From Panorpa germanica (taxonomy: Eukaryota; Arthropoda; Insecta; Mecoptera; Panorpidae), in contig OY783211.1 of NCBI GenBank assembly GCA_963678705.1, forward strand, positions 15,390,603 through 15,454,602: a stretch of DNA of 64,000 nt. The letters run 5' to 3'. Each line of letters starts with the position of its first letter. The first letter of the stretch is position 1. Under the pieces are notes generated by a model, which did no database searches, had not been told where the DNA came from, and worked only from the letters and a program-made list of their open reading frames with translations. This document shows positions 47,060 to 59,287 of the stretch, one piece after another. A program made the translations under genes and the position numbers.

Positions 47060-47733
47060 ATGGGCTTGTGTGCTATGTCTTAATTTCTGTAAAAGTATAC
47101 TACATATTGATAAAGTGGGTTACTAGAACCTCAAATGTTCAATTATTTATTAATAACTCCTTATATGTTAAGAGATATTAACAATTAAAAAAGTCATTTT
47201 GTCTCTTTAATTATTAAAGGGATTCAATGTTGTACAACATTCCAAATGCATGTGACCTCACAACCGCTAGTTGCTATCTCTTTTATACAACAGAGCGTAA
47301 AAGAGATATATTCTTGACAAGTTTACAGGTTACCAACCTTACAGCTCATAAATCTCTGCTATATGTATTTATATATCAAAATTTCAAATATTATTTACAG
47401 CTATTTCAAGGAACAATAAAATTTCAATATTATGTCTGCCGTAACGGTGTTAAATAAAATAGAAACTTATTATTCTTTGACTTGACTTGAATATTTCGAC
47501 TACCAACGGCTACAAAACATTACCACAGCACTGACCTACTCAACAAATAACTGATGTTAAAATGCATTCACGTCATACAAATACGGCTGACCATTTCTAG
47601 CGCTAAAACTACAATTCAAATTTTGAATTGCTATATCTCCATCAACATTTAGATATTTAATAAAATAGACACGCCAATCCACATTTATTAACATCAATTT
47701 CAATCAACAATTGAAAAATCAACCACTAAAAAA
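47060..47733 (+). mobile_element. Non-autonomous inverted-repeat element, family F, copy 2
   Basis: It begins ATGGGCTTGTGTGCTATGTC and follows copy 1 (3217-3816) to ACCACTAAAAAA. The right inverted end is missing. Relative to copy 1 it holds about 90 extra bp (around 47227-47330, including ATGTTGTACAACAT), either an insertion here or a loss in copy 1. Confidence 0.7.
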
Positions 47734-50398
47734 AATAGTAAGATAAGATATAGCATCTATTAAAAAAATAATCTGCCCAAAAATTTTCAGAATCTGAAGC
47801 CTTGTATAATCATAACAGAGTTGTAAGAAAAATTCATATTAAATTAATAATTGTTAACACATTGAAAAGTTCTAAATCAAATAAATATATTTTAAAACAA
47901 GACTATTTATTTCGAAGATACTATGGGTATTTTTTCTATAGGTTTACAAACTTCACTGCATCCAACAGCTTTTTACCAGACTTAATTCATAAGGGTAGCT
48001 CTTAAACAAGAGTGGGGGAAATGTATTATTAAAAGGGAGGGGTAATAACCACCTGGCGTCAATTTATGACGTCATAAAACTAAATAATATAAAGTTATTT
48101 TCGAAAATATAAAATATTTTTAATAACAAAAAAGAATAGTAAATTTTATGCTACTTTTACAGTTATTGTAATAGAGTAATCAAGCATATATTTAGTTATG
48201 AATTCAACTGAAAAAGAAATACGTTATATATTATTTTTTTGGTATTAATAGATATAAAATTATTATTTTTTCTTTTTATTCTTCTTTTGATATTTTGATT
48301 TATAGTTTTCCTTATGGAGATTTATATACCTAAGATGTGTTTTCCTAAATTTATTTAGTTAGTATTAAACATTAATATACAGTTTGTGCTCAATTAGCGT
48401 GTTATTAGCTCAATAAATGTTCTATTTATTACCCAGGATTTATTTTATCTAAATTATTTAACAGATAACGTTTTTAAATTATCTGTTTAAATATTTATGC
48501 TATTATATTTGTGATATATTGATACTGAAGATATAATTATATATAAAACGTATTCGTATTTATATTTTTACAACATCTAAATTTCTTTTCTTATCGAACC
48601 TTTATCAACTGGTCTAGACTTCCCTTTTATGTCGCACATACCTGTCACACACATTGTAGCTCAAGTCTTAACTGTCCCCTATTAGATTTAAAGTAATTTA
48701 TAATAATGAAGTTTATAAAATTTTAAACATTAAGCATATTATTTAAGTCTACTTACAGTAATAGAAAATAAATTTCGAAAGCACCCTTATCAATTATCTT
48801 CACCAAGGGTTTAAATTTACCCAGAATGCAGTGGAATTCGTCCCTAATGCTTATAGTGCAATATAGCAGCAGTTATTTCAAGAATTTACATTTGAAAACA
48901 CAAGCAAAATGTATATCAACATAAGTATAAACGTCAAAAATAAAATATACAGAAATTATATACAAAAACAAAAGTATGGGTAAAAATGTGTGCCAAATAG
49001 TGAAGTGAAATATCAACAAGTGAAGTTTATAAAAGTGCATGTGTTTTTAAATAATGTGAATAACCTTAATTATACGTATAAAATATATACGGTGTAAACC
49101 TAACCTAAAAAAGTGATAGTTTTTTTTAATACAAATATAATGAAGAAATAATTTGTTTGTTAGTAATTGAATGTATGATTGTTTTCATTTTTTATTTCTT
49201 TTGCTATTTTCCCACAGTTTTATGGAACATTTTCACTTAATTTCACTTTAACTATGGATTTACGTTAAGATATAATTAAGCACACAAACCAAAACTTCAT
49301 TGTTTTGTTTTTGCTTGGTCGTAAAATAAATTGTCGTGCAAATACATGTTTCGGAAGTTGTCGACAGCAGTAGTAGGTGTTGCTTGATTAGATGGGGCCC
49401 AGATTCTGGGAAATTAGACTTTTTCTTTTCCCACGTATGTTTTTATATGTGCTCTTTACTGAAACAGATGTGGAGAAAATTATAACATTAGGTTTGAATC
49501 TTTAATAGCTTTGCATTTATATTCTTAAAAATAATCTTTTATATCTATTTGCTATAGAAGCATCTTGTTCCTTATTAGAAGTATTGTTCCTTTAAACTAA
49601 GAGCAGCCGAGAGATAAACTGTTGTAACTAAGAAAATCGGTTGAATATTTGGAAGTCTTCTCAAGGTGCTATAAACGTGTTTTCGAGGTTGCATTATATT
49701 AGGGGGACTCCGGTTGGGACATACTTCTTTTGCAAGTTTATTTTTAAGTTTATTAAATTTTGTGGTGTCATGACCATATTTATATATGCAAGTATGTATT
49801 CCAATTTAACTTGATAACAACCAAGCCCAGAAAATATAGCTCCGAATCGGGGGCAAGTTAATATAATCATAAAACTTCTAAAGAAGGTTTTTTCAATGTT
49901 AAAAAAATAACTAAACAATTATAAAATATCGTAAATTCTAAAACCGGATCATTTTAGATTAAATATTACCAGACTTCGTTTACGACTAAAATATTGCATG
50001 AATTTAAGTTATTATGAGTTCACGTTTTGTGCCTGCACAGAGATCGAGTCTTGCATAATTAACAACATAATAGTGTACAGTAACTAACTGATCTAGTGGC
50101 ATGAGTAGCCATGCAGTGGCTAGTGCAATGTTACTGCTAGTAGCCAGCGATACGTACTACAGAACACTACTGGGATTATTCATATTTCAATTGGGCTGCA
50201 TATGACTACACAACAAACGGTTAAATTCAGCCCAGTGGCTCTCAACTTTATTCTTTCTTCTTCTTCTTCTTTATTTCTTTTCGTTCTTAGAAACAGTTTT
50301 GCGATATCACCTTTTTCGAATGCAATTTTGATAACACGATAAGATTTAAGTAATATTTTTAAACTAAAAGGTAATAATTACTTAATAATTATTATTAA

Positions 50399-50403
<5 letters not shown>
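47734..50403. other. Non-coding AT-rich DNA
   Basis: A perfect 16-bp palindrome containing a CRE core, TTTATGACGTCATAAA, is at 48063-48078. No exon or bounded repeat was found in this 2.7 kb. Confidence 0.45.

Positions 50404-50474
<71 letters not shown>
50404..50474. repeat. (TA)n microsatellite, about 71 bp
   Basis: A pure TA run that ends directly at the left terminus of a MITE. Confidence 0.97.
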
Positions 50475-50478
<4 letters not shown>

Positions 50479-50675
50479 GGTGTTTGGTAACAAGGTGCAA
50501 AGCCTTAAGGGGATGATGTCATGATGACTGCTATTATTTAACTGTCAGAAATTGTGTTTTTATAAAAATAACATAAGAGTCAGACTTCGCCTAAGACATG
50601 TACGGTTCAAAATGTTCTAAATGGTGTCAACTATCATCATCTTAAGGCTTTGCACCTTGTTACCAAACAGCCTAT
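50475..50675. mobile_element. MITE with about 40-bp inverted ends
   Basis: The left end ACAGGGTGTTTGGTAACAAG followed by TGCAAAGCCTTAAG is inverted at the right as CTTAAGGCTTTGCACCTTGT followed by ACCAAACAGCCTAT, with few mismatches. TATA lies on both sides, partly from the microsatellite. There is no frame. A left-truncated copy is at 12835-13000. Confidence 0.75.
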
Positions 50676-51191
50676 ATATGTTGTGTCAAAATTTCAAATT
50701 AATCGATCGACTACTTTCCAAGTTTTGCGAGTACAAACATACTCACGCTGAATTTTTCTATATAAAAATAATCACTATAGAAGTCACTAATAAAGACTCA
50801 GCAATTCATTGCGTTCTAAATAGGATAATGTAATATTTAATCATATTATTTTATTACATTTATTATTTGAACGTCTTTGAATTTGCTGTATTTGAAAGTT
50901 TCATACGAGCGCGCATCACACGAATGTAACGCTACGCGATGTGATAAACGCGATTTATTGAGTTAATCAAAACGACTTCCTTATTAAAACAAATGTGACA
51001 ATCAACAGAACACATTAAATGTGTCACTGCGCGCTCTTCATGCGTCTGGCCATCACGCTGTGCGTCGACATCGAGCCCCCGGCTCTCACCAATGTGTGCT
51101 TTATTTGTCCTGTCGTATATTTATCAGTGGCTGCCAAACTTAGATCTCTAGTTTGCCCGTTAACTTGAGCGATTTTTCTAAGGACTTTATT
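50676..51191. other. Repeat-derived and GC-richer non-coding DNA
   Basis: The first 90 bp (TCAAAATTTCAAATTAATCG, then GCGAGTACAAACATACTCACGC) resembles 9155-9215 and a word pattern common in insect repeats. A CpG-rich patch (about 51025-51115) has no open frame with splice signals. It might be an untranslated exon, but this cannot be supported. Confidence 0.35.
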
Positions 51192-51656
51192 TAGGGTTGT
51201 CGTAACTGCTAAGCATTAATAGGGGAGTGCTAAAAAAAATAAAACATGACAAAAAAGTAGCCGATGATTTTACTTCGATAAAAAATCAAATAAACAAATA
51301 AAATGAACACGTAAAATAATAAAAAAAGATGCAAGGCCAATCCTTTTTAGCCCAGTCATAATTTAAGGTTGTTCTTCTTTCACATAATTATAGAATTGTG
51401 CGCAAGTAATTTCAAAATTGTAATGACAAATCAAATTTGGCTCCAATGACAACCTAACTCTTTGGCGCGACCATTGAATTGATATTATGGAAAATATTCT
51501 CTCCACATTTGCATTGTGGGTAAATACGTATTCGCTTAGTTTTATTAGACATGACTTCTGATCAATATACTTTGTATTTGCAAAAAACTTTAACCATTTC
51601 TCTTCCATACTAGAGAAAACGGGACAAATTGTAATACCGGACGCATGGCAACCCTA
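51192..51656 (-). mobile_element. Internally deleted hAT element
   Basis: The ends are TAGGGTTGTCG at 51192 and, inverted, CGCATGGCAACCCTA ending at 51656, like the (C/T)AGGGTTGCCA termini of a common insect hAT group. Between them on the minus strand is the C-terminal part of a hAT transposase. The flanking 8-bp target copies are not clear (5 of 8 match). The transposase fragment begins only about 50 bp from the terminus, so the 5' and middle parts of the gene are missing. Confidence 0.6.
51363..51608 (-). pseudogene. hAT transposase C-terminal dimerisation region
   Basis: The frame gives 81 residues. NANVERIFSIISIQWSRQRV followed by RLSLEPNLI matches the conserved hAT C-terminal pattern (SERxFSxxxxxxxxxRNRLxxE), which mediates transposase dimerisation. 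FFANTKYIDQKSCLIKL lies upstream and YNFEITCAQFYNYV follows. The DNA-binding zinc finger and the catalytic DDE residues are not present. The apparent ATG is probably an internal methionine of the original protein. It is a decayed or deletion-derived fragment. Confidence 0.65.
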
Positions 51657-52088
51657 ACAATATCTGAAAAATTAGGCAACTTACACTTACCGAAAGTTAT
51701 CAGCCGATCCTAAATGATTTGCAAAATTAGTGACATATTTTAAGAAATTAAAACTAGAACCGTAACATATTAACATATTAATACTGAGTTGTGAACCATA
51801 CAAATACGTTAAAGACCAACCTAATGGAAATCGTACTGAAGAGGAGGGTATTTCAGGACCTAATTAAAAGAAATAATAAATAGATGCATGCCGTTTTGTC
51901 ACTGGATACATACCGTGCAAGTTGACCTACTTGTAAACCTATCGTTAAATTCGTATAGGACAGATCGTAATATAAATAAATTTAAATATAATTTATGTTT
52001 TAAAAAATTTGACATATATTAGAAAAAAAAATACATTTGATTTTTTAACGCCAAGCCACAACTATATCCGTTTGCACTTTTGCAGTTA
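51657..52088. other. Non-coding AT-rich DNA
   Basis: No supported feature. Confidence 0.4.
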
Positions 52089-52520
52089 CCCAGTAAACAT
52101 TTTGGTAAAATGGCATAACTAGGTGAAGATCCAGTCAAGAACTCAATTCTATTTCACTCAGATTTCAGATAGATGTCACCTATTAAAAAAAACTATTAGA
52201 ATTTCTTCATAAGAACATTCTTTCTCTTTCCAAAATCATTCAACTAAATGGAGATTGTCTCTTTTACATTTGTAAATGAGTGGAAATATTACAGAAAAAG
52301 AAACAAGATATATCTGTCTCTGTCACACGTTAATGGTTTACTTGCAACTTCTTTCAATACTGGTAGGGTAGTGAGGCCAGGTGAAGTGATTTTGTCATTT
52401 GTACACATTTGTAGTTCATATCACTGACATTACCTTAAACGAGTGAAATCCAATTGAATGTTTCATGACAAATAAATCTTACGCATCTTCAATATGATGT
52501 CAAAGTAAAATTTCCAAAGT
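52089..52520 (+). mobile_element. Family B non-autonomous element, copy 2
   Basis: It starts CCCAGTAAACATTTTGGTAA, continues with AACTAGGTGAAGATCCAGTC, and contains AGAAACAAGATATATCTGTC and AGGTGAAGTGATTTTGTCAT. The right part GCATCTTCAATATGATGTCA (followed by AAGT) is the inverse of the family A left end. The last 20 bp are degenerate. Confidence 0.65.
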
Positions 52521-53378
52521 AATAAAATAAACAATTATATGAACAATAGAATAACTATTAAAACTCAGCGAATTTTAAAATTAAATATAAAATAAAACAC
52601 AACTTTTTAAAAAATTTCACTTTAGATTAAATAATAAATTCCCACGATTTTATTTACCTTTATAGAAACATAATAAATTACCTGGAACTCGTACTCGAAC
52701 ATAGCTCTCGGCTTTCATCAGTTTTACGTTTACATGGAGAACGTTGTGAGGATAATTACACACTCGTACAGCCAAATAAATTCATCAAAATGTAAACAGA
52801 GATTAGATTATCGTTTTATTCGATTAGTGTGCAAATATGTTTCGTTTATTTATTTATTTAATTCAACTTTTATCAAATATTCTGTTGGGTAGGGATTAAA
52901 TAAGACGTGAAGGGATTTTCTTTATTTGTGTTGTACAATTATTTAACCACAAATTAAAATGAAGTCATGTTCGTTTAGTTGTATACTCATAACTTTTTTT
53001 AACTACATTTAATTCTACAATATTTCACAATATTTATTGCACTTTAAGAACACTTGAAGCTCTTGATATATTACAGTTTTGAGATATAGGCGCTTAAAGT
53101 TTTTTTATCTTTCTTTTCCGTCATTTGTTGGGGTTTTCGAAATTAAAAGTTAATTATTATATAACAATCATTTATTAATAATCAATTCCAATCGAATATA
53201 TACAGTGTCAGGTCTCTTAACCGATCTGTATGTGTCGATGTTCCAATGCTGAATCTCTTAAGTGTTGTGCGTCCAATATCTCGTGTTCCCCGTGTCCAAG
53301 AGCAATTGTATCAGCATTCCTGATGAATGGGCTACTTTGTACCTCTGCATGATGTCATCACATGTCTGCTCGGGTACA
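52521..53378. other. Non-coding DNA
   Basis: AT-rich to 53200, then a more balanced stretch leading into the family C repeat. No exon was recognised. Confidence 0.4.
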
Positions 53379-53735
53379 TTGCAAGCGTATTTAAGCGAAT
53401 TCGGGCCGACTCGTGTGTTCTTTGCATGTGTTATGTCACAATACATACATACCACGTACCGATACGACAGTACGCCAAGTCAAACTTGTGTTTTAGAGTT
53501 GTTTTGCACTAACATAATCTATCATGAGAGCAAACTTTTACTTTAATTTTTATCGATACACCACTGTTATGAAACAGACTATTGCTCTCTCATATTTCCT
53601 TTCAGTGTATTCGTTTGGTTAAAATTCGCTGATATACGCTTCAAGTATGAGAGCTATGTAACTGCAGTATTCGGACGGCTTTGTCGCTTGCAGTGTGCGA
53701 GGGTTCTTTACATTTACAGGGTTCGGATAGGTAAA
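53379..53735. repeat. Family C repeat with inverted GCTTAAATACGCTTGCA arms
   Basis: CATTGCAAGCGTATTTAAGC (53379 onward) is inverted at about 53628-53655 as AAATTCGCTGATATACGCTT. The right part TTCGGACGGCTTTGTCGCTT, then GCAGTGTGCGAGGGTTC, matches 36798-36857. The boundaries are uncertain. The overlapping 94-, 65- and 61-codon frames at 53258-53546 run through this repeat and are not accepted as genes. Confidence 0.45.
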
Positions 53736-56700
53736 GCGTAGTAGCCTGATAAGTGAAGACAACCTAGAACCGACGCTGACTCAAATTGTGTAGTTAAAGC
53801 GTCACTTTATTGATATACCGATATTTAAATTATTTGAGTAATAAACTAAATAACATGATCAAGTCGTTAACTCAAAAGTTGTTTCAATAAAATGTTAGTA
53901 ATGTTTTTCCGCTTTAAAAAATTAGGAAGTTCATAAAAATCTACTTTATTAAATATTAACAGCTATTAAAAAGGAAGGACAGCTTCTTTAATAAATGTAA
54001 TTAATGTAATCAATTTAATATTTAAATCCGCTATAGTTGTTGTATCCGTTGTAAGCCATGATTCTAAATGTCATATTTTTCAAACCACAAATAATCTAAC
54101 ACAATTATTTTGACGTATTATTATTGCACCTATTGCATTGTTACTCACAAAGAGTGTGTGAGGAGGCGTACTGAGATTGGGGTGGAGGGGACGGTCAACC
54201 ACAGGCTCCGGCCTCGCATAGGCTCTCAAAAACTTATTACTAGATACAATTGGTTTTGTAAGATAATTTCAGATAGACTAAAACAAAATTGTTAACAGAT
54301 AGAATTGATTTAGCATGGGAGCTAAACAAAATGTAATTTCTAAGTACTGCTCCAATTCCACATTAGTCTTGGTACAGCATTGAGTATATCCAAACATTAG
54401 CTAGTCGAGAAATAGTTTACAAATTGATTTCAAAATTTTGACTATAGCAACATATAAACACCATACCGAGTTGAATAAAAATTTGTGAAAAAAAGGCTCA
54501 AAAAGTAAAAGAACAGATTTTATGTGCAAGTAAATTACCATTTAAAATTGAATCTCTCCTAATATATTATTAACCCCCCTTCGTTTCCCCTTTGTTGTAG
54601 CTACACATTTACATTAGAGGCTAGTATGATAAAGATCAGTGCCGTATTTAGATATAGGAGACCCTTGTATTAGGCCCTGGTATTATGTAACTCTTTCTAT
54701 TCTTGTTCCAAAGTACCATTTTTTGTTTCTTTTGCTCGAGGAACTATTTAGTTGTCCATAGAATGTTCTTTAATAAATTTGAAATTTAGAAACGGGTACT
54801 TAAATTAATTTTGATAAACTTAAACATTAAATTAGGTAATATAATTATATTAAATTTTTGTCTTAAATTGCACTGTATGTTATGAAAATTAATAAACGGG
54901 ATTTGCATTCTCTTTAAATGCACTAGTTATAAAATATGCTTGTGAAATGTTATGACATTTCATAGTTTTCTTAAAGAGTGTAGCTCTAATGCGGTACTGG
55001 TAGAGACTAGAGTTACCATATTGAATGACGTCGGCATCCATTCCTACTTATTTCAGACTTGATAACTAGTTCATTTAATAATGAGCAATCAGTGAAAGTT
55101 TTAAGATATATTTCACCATGCAGGGGCGTCCTAAGAAACCGTAGGAGGGCGTTCACATAAATCTCGTCAATCATCCGATACCACACACGCCTATTTTGTA
55201 ATAATTGCAAAGATTATAGAAGAGTTAAAAGCCTGTAAATCCCAAACCACAAGTATGCTAAAACTCTGTCGTAAGAGCAGTAGCGGGGAGAGAAAAGGGT
55301 ACAACCCACGTGACAAACCTAGCGAAGAAGTAATTAACTACAAAACCTGATTATCATGTCTTAATTGATGCAAACTAACGTTCATGCTACAAATACTTAT
55401 TATTCAAATATTCAAAGAACGAAAATCAAAAATAGATGTTTAGTTAAAATTACTAATTTATGTAAATTTTATGTAAAATGTGAATTAAGCGAAATTTAGA
55501 AAAACAGAGATTACATTTGTAAATTCGTGTTTATAAATTCAATTTATTTAGATAACTATTTTAACAAGAAATTGTTTTTGATTTTAATTGTTTTTAAAAA
55601 TTGTTTGCCTAATTAGTTAATGATTATATAAGCATATAATGTAGCTGTGATTGGGGAGGTAAAATCTTATCCAATGCATTTAATCATACATACATTTAAA
55701 TAAAAATGCACAATAATTTTAAAACTCAAATATTAATTTCTTTAAAACTAGTTAATCATAAAATTAAATATAGGATCGTTATCAAAATCCAATTAGTTAA
55801 TTAATTGTATTAATCTAGGTCAGTAGGTCACCGCCTATTAATATTAGTGGTTATTTGTTACTTAGAACTGTAGTTTGTGGTTTCCTTATATCGTTAATCA
55901 ACATTTAAATATAGTATTAAAATTATACCCGGCGTAAAAAATGTCTAATCGTAAGCTGATATGTCTGATAGTATATATAGCTGCCTCAATCCAACTTATA
56001 AAGTTTCAATATTATGACCTGAAGAACAAAGAAAAATAAAAACAAATATATATTATTCAACATACATTAATACTTACATCAAAACATGTCTAAAAATTAA
56101 GCTGTCTTCGCTGATAATTTTTTAAGTAATGCAGTGGGTAATAAACCTAACTCTTTAACTTAGTTTTTATTTCAAGCCAAAGACATTAAAGAAAAATTAT
56201 TATTATTTTGAAATCCTTTTGTTTTGCGTTATTTCTGTTGGTAATTATAGAGTTTGCGTAATTTGTGTTATTAGCTTTCATATATTAATATTATTTTGTC
56301 ATTTCATATACCTGCGTATACATATGTCTTCGGGGCGTTTCAACCATCACTTAAAATTTCATTGCAAAATAAAGCTATAAACAGAGCCGATCCGAAGTGT
56401 ATGCAAGAGATCGCATCGGGCGTCAAGATTACTGCAAAATAAAGACACATACCGTAATTTAATTTCGGAATAGATTAAGGTAGAATGGAAACTCTGATAT
56501 ATCATCTGACATTTGCTATAAATTTCTGTAGATCCGGCACTGGCTATGAATAAACGAAATGATTAAATTATAGATTAAGCATCAAAAATAAGATAACCAG
56601 AAGTAAACTAGGCTTTAGTTTCGACCATTGGGGAACCAGGGATATATATTCGGAGTTACTTATATAATCATAAATTTATTAGGCAGCGGTTCACGTACGT

Positions 56701-56769
56701 AAGATGTCAGCACCTTATAAACCGCCAACAAGACATCTTCGGTGTTAAATAAGTAAAATATTTTTTCTA
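53736..56769. other. Non-coding AT-rich DNA
   Basis: A small GC-richer patch at 54150-54230 and a CAGGGGCGTCCTAAGAAAC word at 55121 were noted. No exon or partner terminus could be found. Confidence 0.4.
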
Positions 56770-56832
56770 ATTTAATTTATTTAACGTTAACCTATTTGCG
56801 ATACTGAGTCCTATCATCGAGCACCTTCCACA
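56770..56832 (+). repeat. Family D arm (second copy)
   Basis: TTTAATTTATTTAACGTTAA, CCTATTTGCGATACTGAGTC and CTATCATCGAGCACCTTCCAC match the right arm of the foldback at 20681-20834. A diverged left arm may lie at about 56700-56755 (ending GTGTTAAATAAGT). Confidence 0.5.
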
Positions 56833-59278
56833 ACACCACTGCTTTATAAGTTTGATGATGATGTATGTAAATAATCAATTTAACTCAATAACATACAAAC
56901 CCAGAAAATATAATTCTGCAAGTATCAATGCACTCGCCCTCTGTGTCTTAATAAATAAAATAATATAACAAAATTCTTTAAAACTCCTTAAAAAATTCTT
57001 ATGTAATCTAAGACACCACAAAAACCATAACCTTTTCTTAACGACTTGAAACATATTATTACAAACAATAACAAAAACAAACGTTTTTTAATTATTTTTT
57101 TTAACGACCTTGCTAATAGTTTACTAATAAAAACCCAGCAGTATATGTTATTACCACCATATGAGAAGTTGAAAAAACAAAAGTCAGTCGTTTCATTCTA
57201 CAAATGTATAGAGATACAGTCAGTAACAGTCGAAGCATTGCGAACAACACTTTGCTGTCAGAAGACAGTTGAGACGTTAGCTAAACATAACCTCTCAGTA
57301 CTTTATTATTTGTATTGTTATTATTATTAGTGTGCTTTCAACGACCACGGAGTTTGATATCGCTGTTTGTAGTATCTAAATGAACAACTTTATAGTGTTA
57401 TCTAAGTATATGTTAATATATATTCTACTGAATCAGTGATTATAAATTTATATTACATTTTTACAGTTAAATTATCGTGTACCGTACTGTGATTAATTTG
57501 AGAGTGTTTAAACTGAAAGAAATGTATTAAAATCGGTGTTATAATTAATTTATTTGTGTTAAAACACAGTGAATACTGCGTTTAAATAAAAATAGCAATG
57601 CAAAAGTGTCCTTACCTTTAAGTTTTATATGAAATAATACTGTAATTATGATGACAGTACTTACCCGCTAAACACAAAATGTAAATAGATGAAATATTCA
57701 TAACCTAATGTTACGTTTTATTATTTATTGAATAACCGAGGTAAATGTAAAACACAATTAAAATATGTTAGTATTATTTGTTTAATACATGTCAATAAAA
57801 CATAAATGTATGTCAAGCAATTTCTTAACCTAAAAAAAGGAAATGCAAACTATTTTATATTATATTAATCTTAAATATTACATGTAACTGTGTTTAGTGG
57901 GTAAGGTTTCCTATACTCTTTAACAAAGTGACTTTAGATAGAATAGAATTTGTGACAAATTTAAAGTAGATAGTGTATTTGAAATCATCCAAAAAGAATA
58001 TAAACGTTCAGTGATAGAAGGATATATGAAAACGAAATTAGTTTTTTCGTGTATTTCTGTGAATCAGAAATAGTAATTGCGGTTTTCGTTTTATATACCG
58101 TAATTTATAAAAATTGTAACCGCATAGAATGAAGGTTTGGGGGAATTTATTAAAGAATAAACGTAGTCACATATTTTTAAATTCTACTCTATTCTATTTT
58201 TAAGTAATAAGATATTCCAATTGGACAAATTTTCAAAGATGAACGGTACATATTTTTTATAAGGTTTTAAACAAAAACACATATGTGTTTTAAATATCTC
58301 GCTTCTAAATTTACTAAAGAACGTACACATAGATTTGTATCGAATTCCAATCAAGTAAAATGGATAAATTGCACGCAGAATTAGAATATGAAATAGACAT
58401 TGTGTACAGAAATAGATTGAACACTGAATGTGATCCTTTAAGCACAGTTATTTGTAGTTAAGGTTCATCTAACATAACAAAAGTTACCTGTTACATAAAC
58501 AAGGTTACATATTACATGAATGTTTAAATTTTTTAAGTTTATAAAAAAACTTTACTTTTAATGCTTTGATTGCATTTATTGCATTGACTCACTTCGTAAC
58601 TCTTAGGGTGGATTATTGGGTTAATAAGATTTTTATATTTGACTTATTCATTGCTACAAGAAAACTGTTGTTGAAAATGTTTAACCAATAGAGACGCATT
58701 GTATGCAGAATATAGATAACAAAAATAATTCATCTTAGTAATAACAAAAAATATTTTTCAAAGACATTTCAGTGAAAAACTAACAGCTGCTTGGTTATAT
58801 TACGTACATAGTCTCGTTTTAAGTAAAGTACGATAAAAACAATGATAAACAATAAATTAATAAATAATAAACATAATAATTAACATTAAAAATGTATTTA
58901 TGTAATAAGAACATGGTATTTTTAAATTAATAAGTTTTTTCTTAATAATTGTGAACTATTTATAGTGAAAAATTAATCGAAAACTTTAATTGAAAATGAA
59001 AATATATAAAACGAATTAAAAATTCAATCAAGAAAATAAATTTTAATTTGTTAAGTTTCCTCAATTGAAAACTCTTAACAATAGAATGAAAATGAAGTAA
59101 ACTCAGCGAATTTTCTATCGGGAAGAGTCCAGAATATACGGAAGGATACAAACTTGACATTTATGTCTCTTTTTAAATCCTTGAAGATATATGTAATCCA
59201 TTTGAAGAGCTTTCGTTATAGAAAACCGATATCCTTTTGTGGATATGTTATAATAAATACAGGATTAAACTACAATCG
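56833..59278. other. Non-coding AT-rich DNA upstream of the long exon
   Basis: A 33-codon frame with a good start context (AAAATGG at 58360, MDKLHAELEYEIDIVYRNRL and on to a stop at 58459) was noted but cannot be tied to the gene. No TATA box or CpG island is convincing. Confidence 0.4.
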
Positions 59279-59284
59279 ATGTGA
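59279..59284 (+). promoter_or_regulatory. Minimal start-stop upstream ORF
   Basis: ATG followed at once by TGA, three bases before the ATG of the long exon. The TGA is in frame with that ATG, so it also sets the start of the frame. If both are in the mature mRNA, such a start-stop can stall or recycle ribosomes. An acceptor-like ATACAG at 59257-59262 could begin the exon at 59263. Confidence 0.45.
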
Positions 59285-59287
59285 AAA

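Noticed and set aside
53258-53546. Overlapping frames on both strands
   Set aside because: They run through the family C repeat and lack a recognisable motif.
58360-58461. 33-codon frame with a good start context upstream of the long exon
   Set aside because: Too short. No convincing donor or conserved motif, so it is left as a note only.
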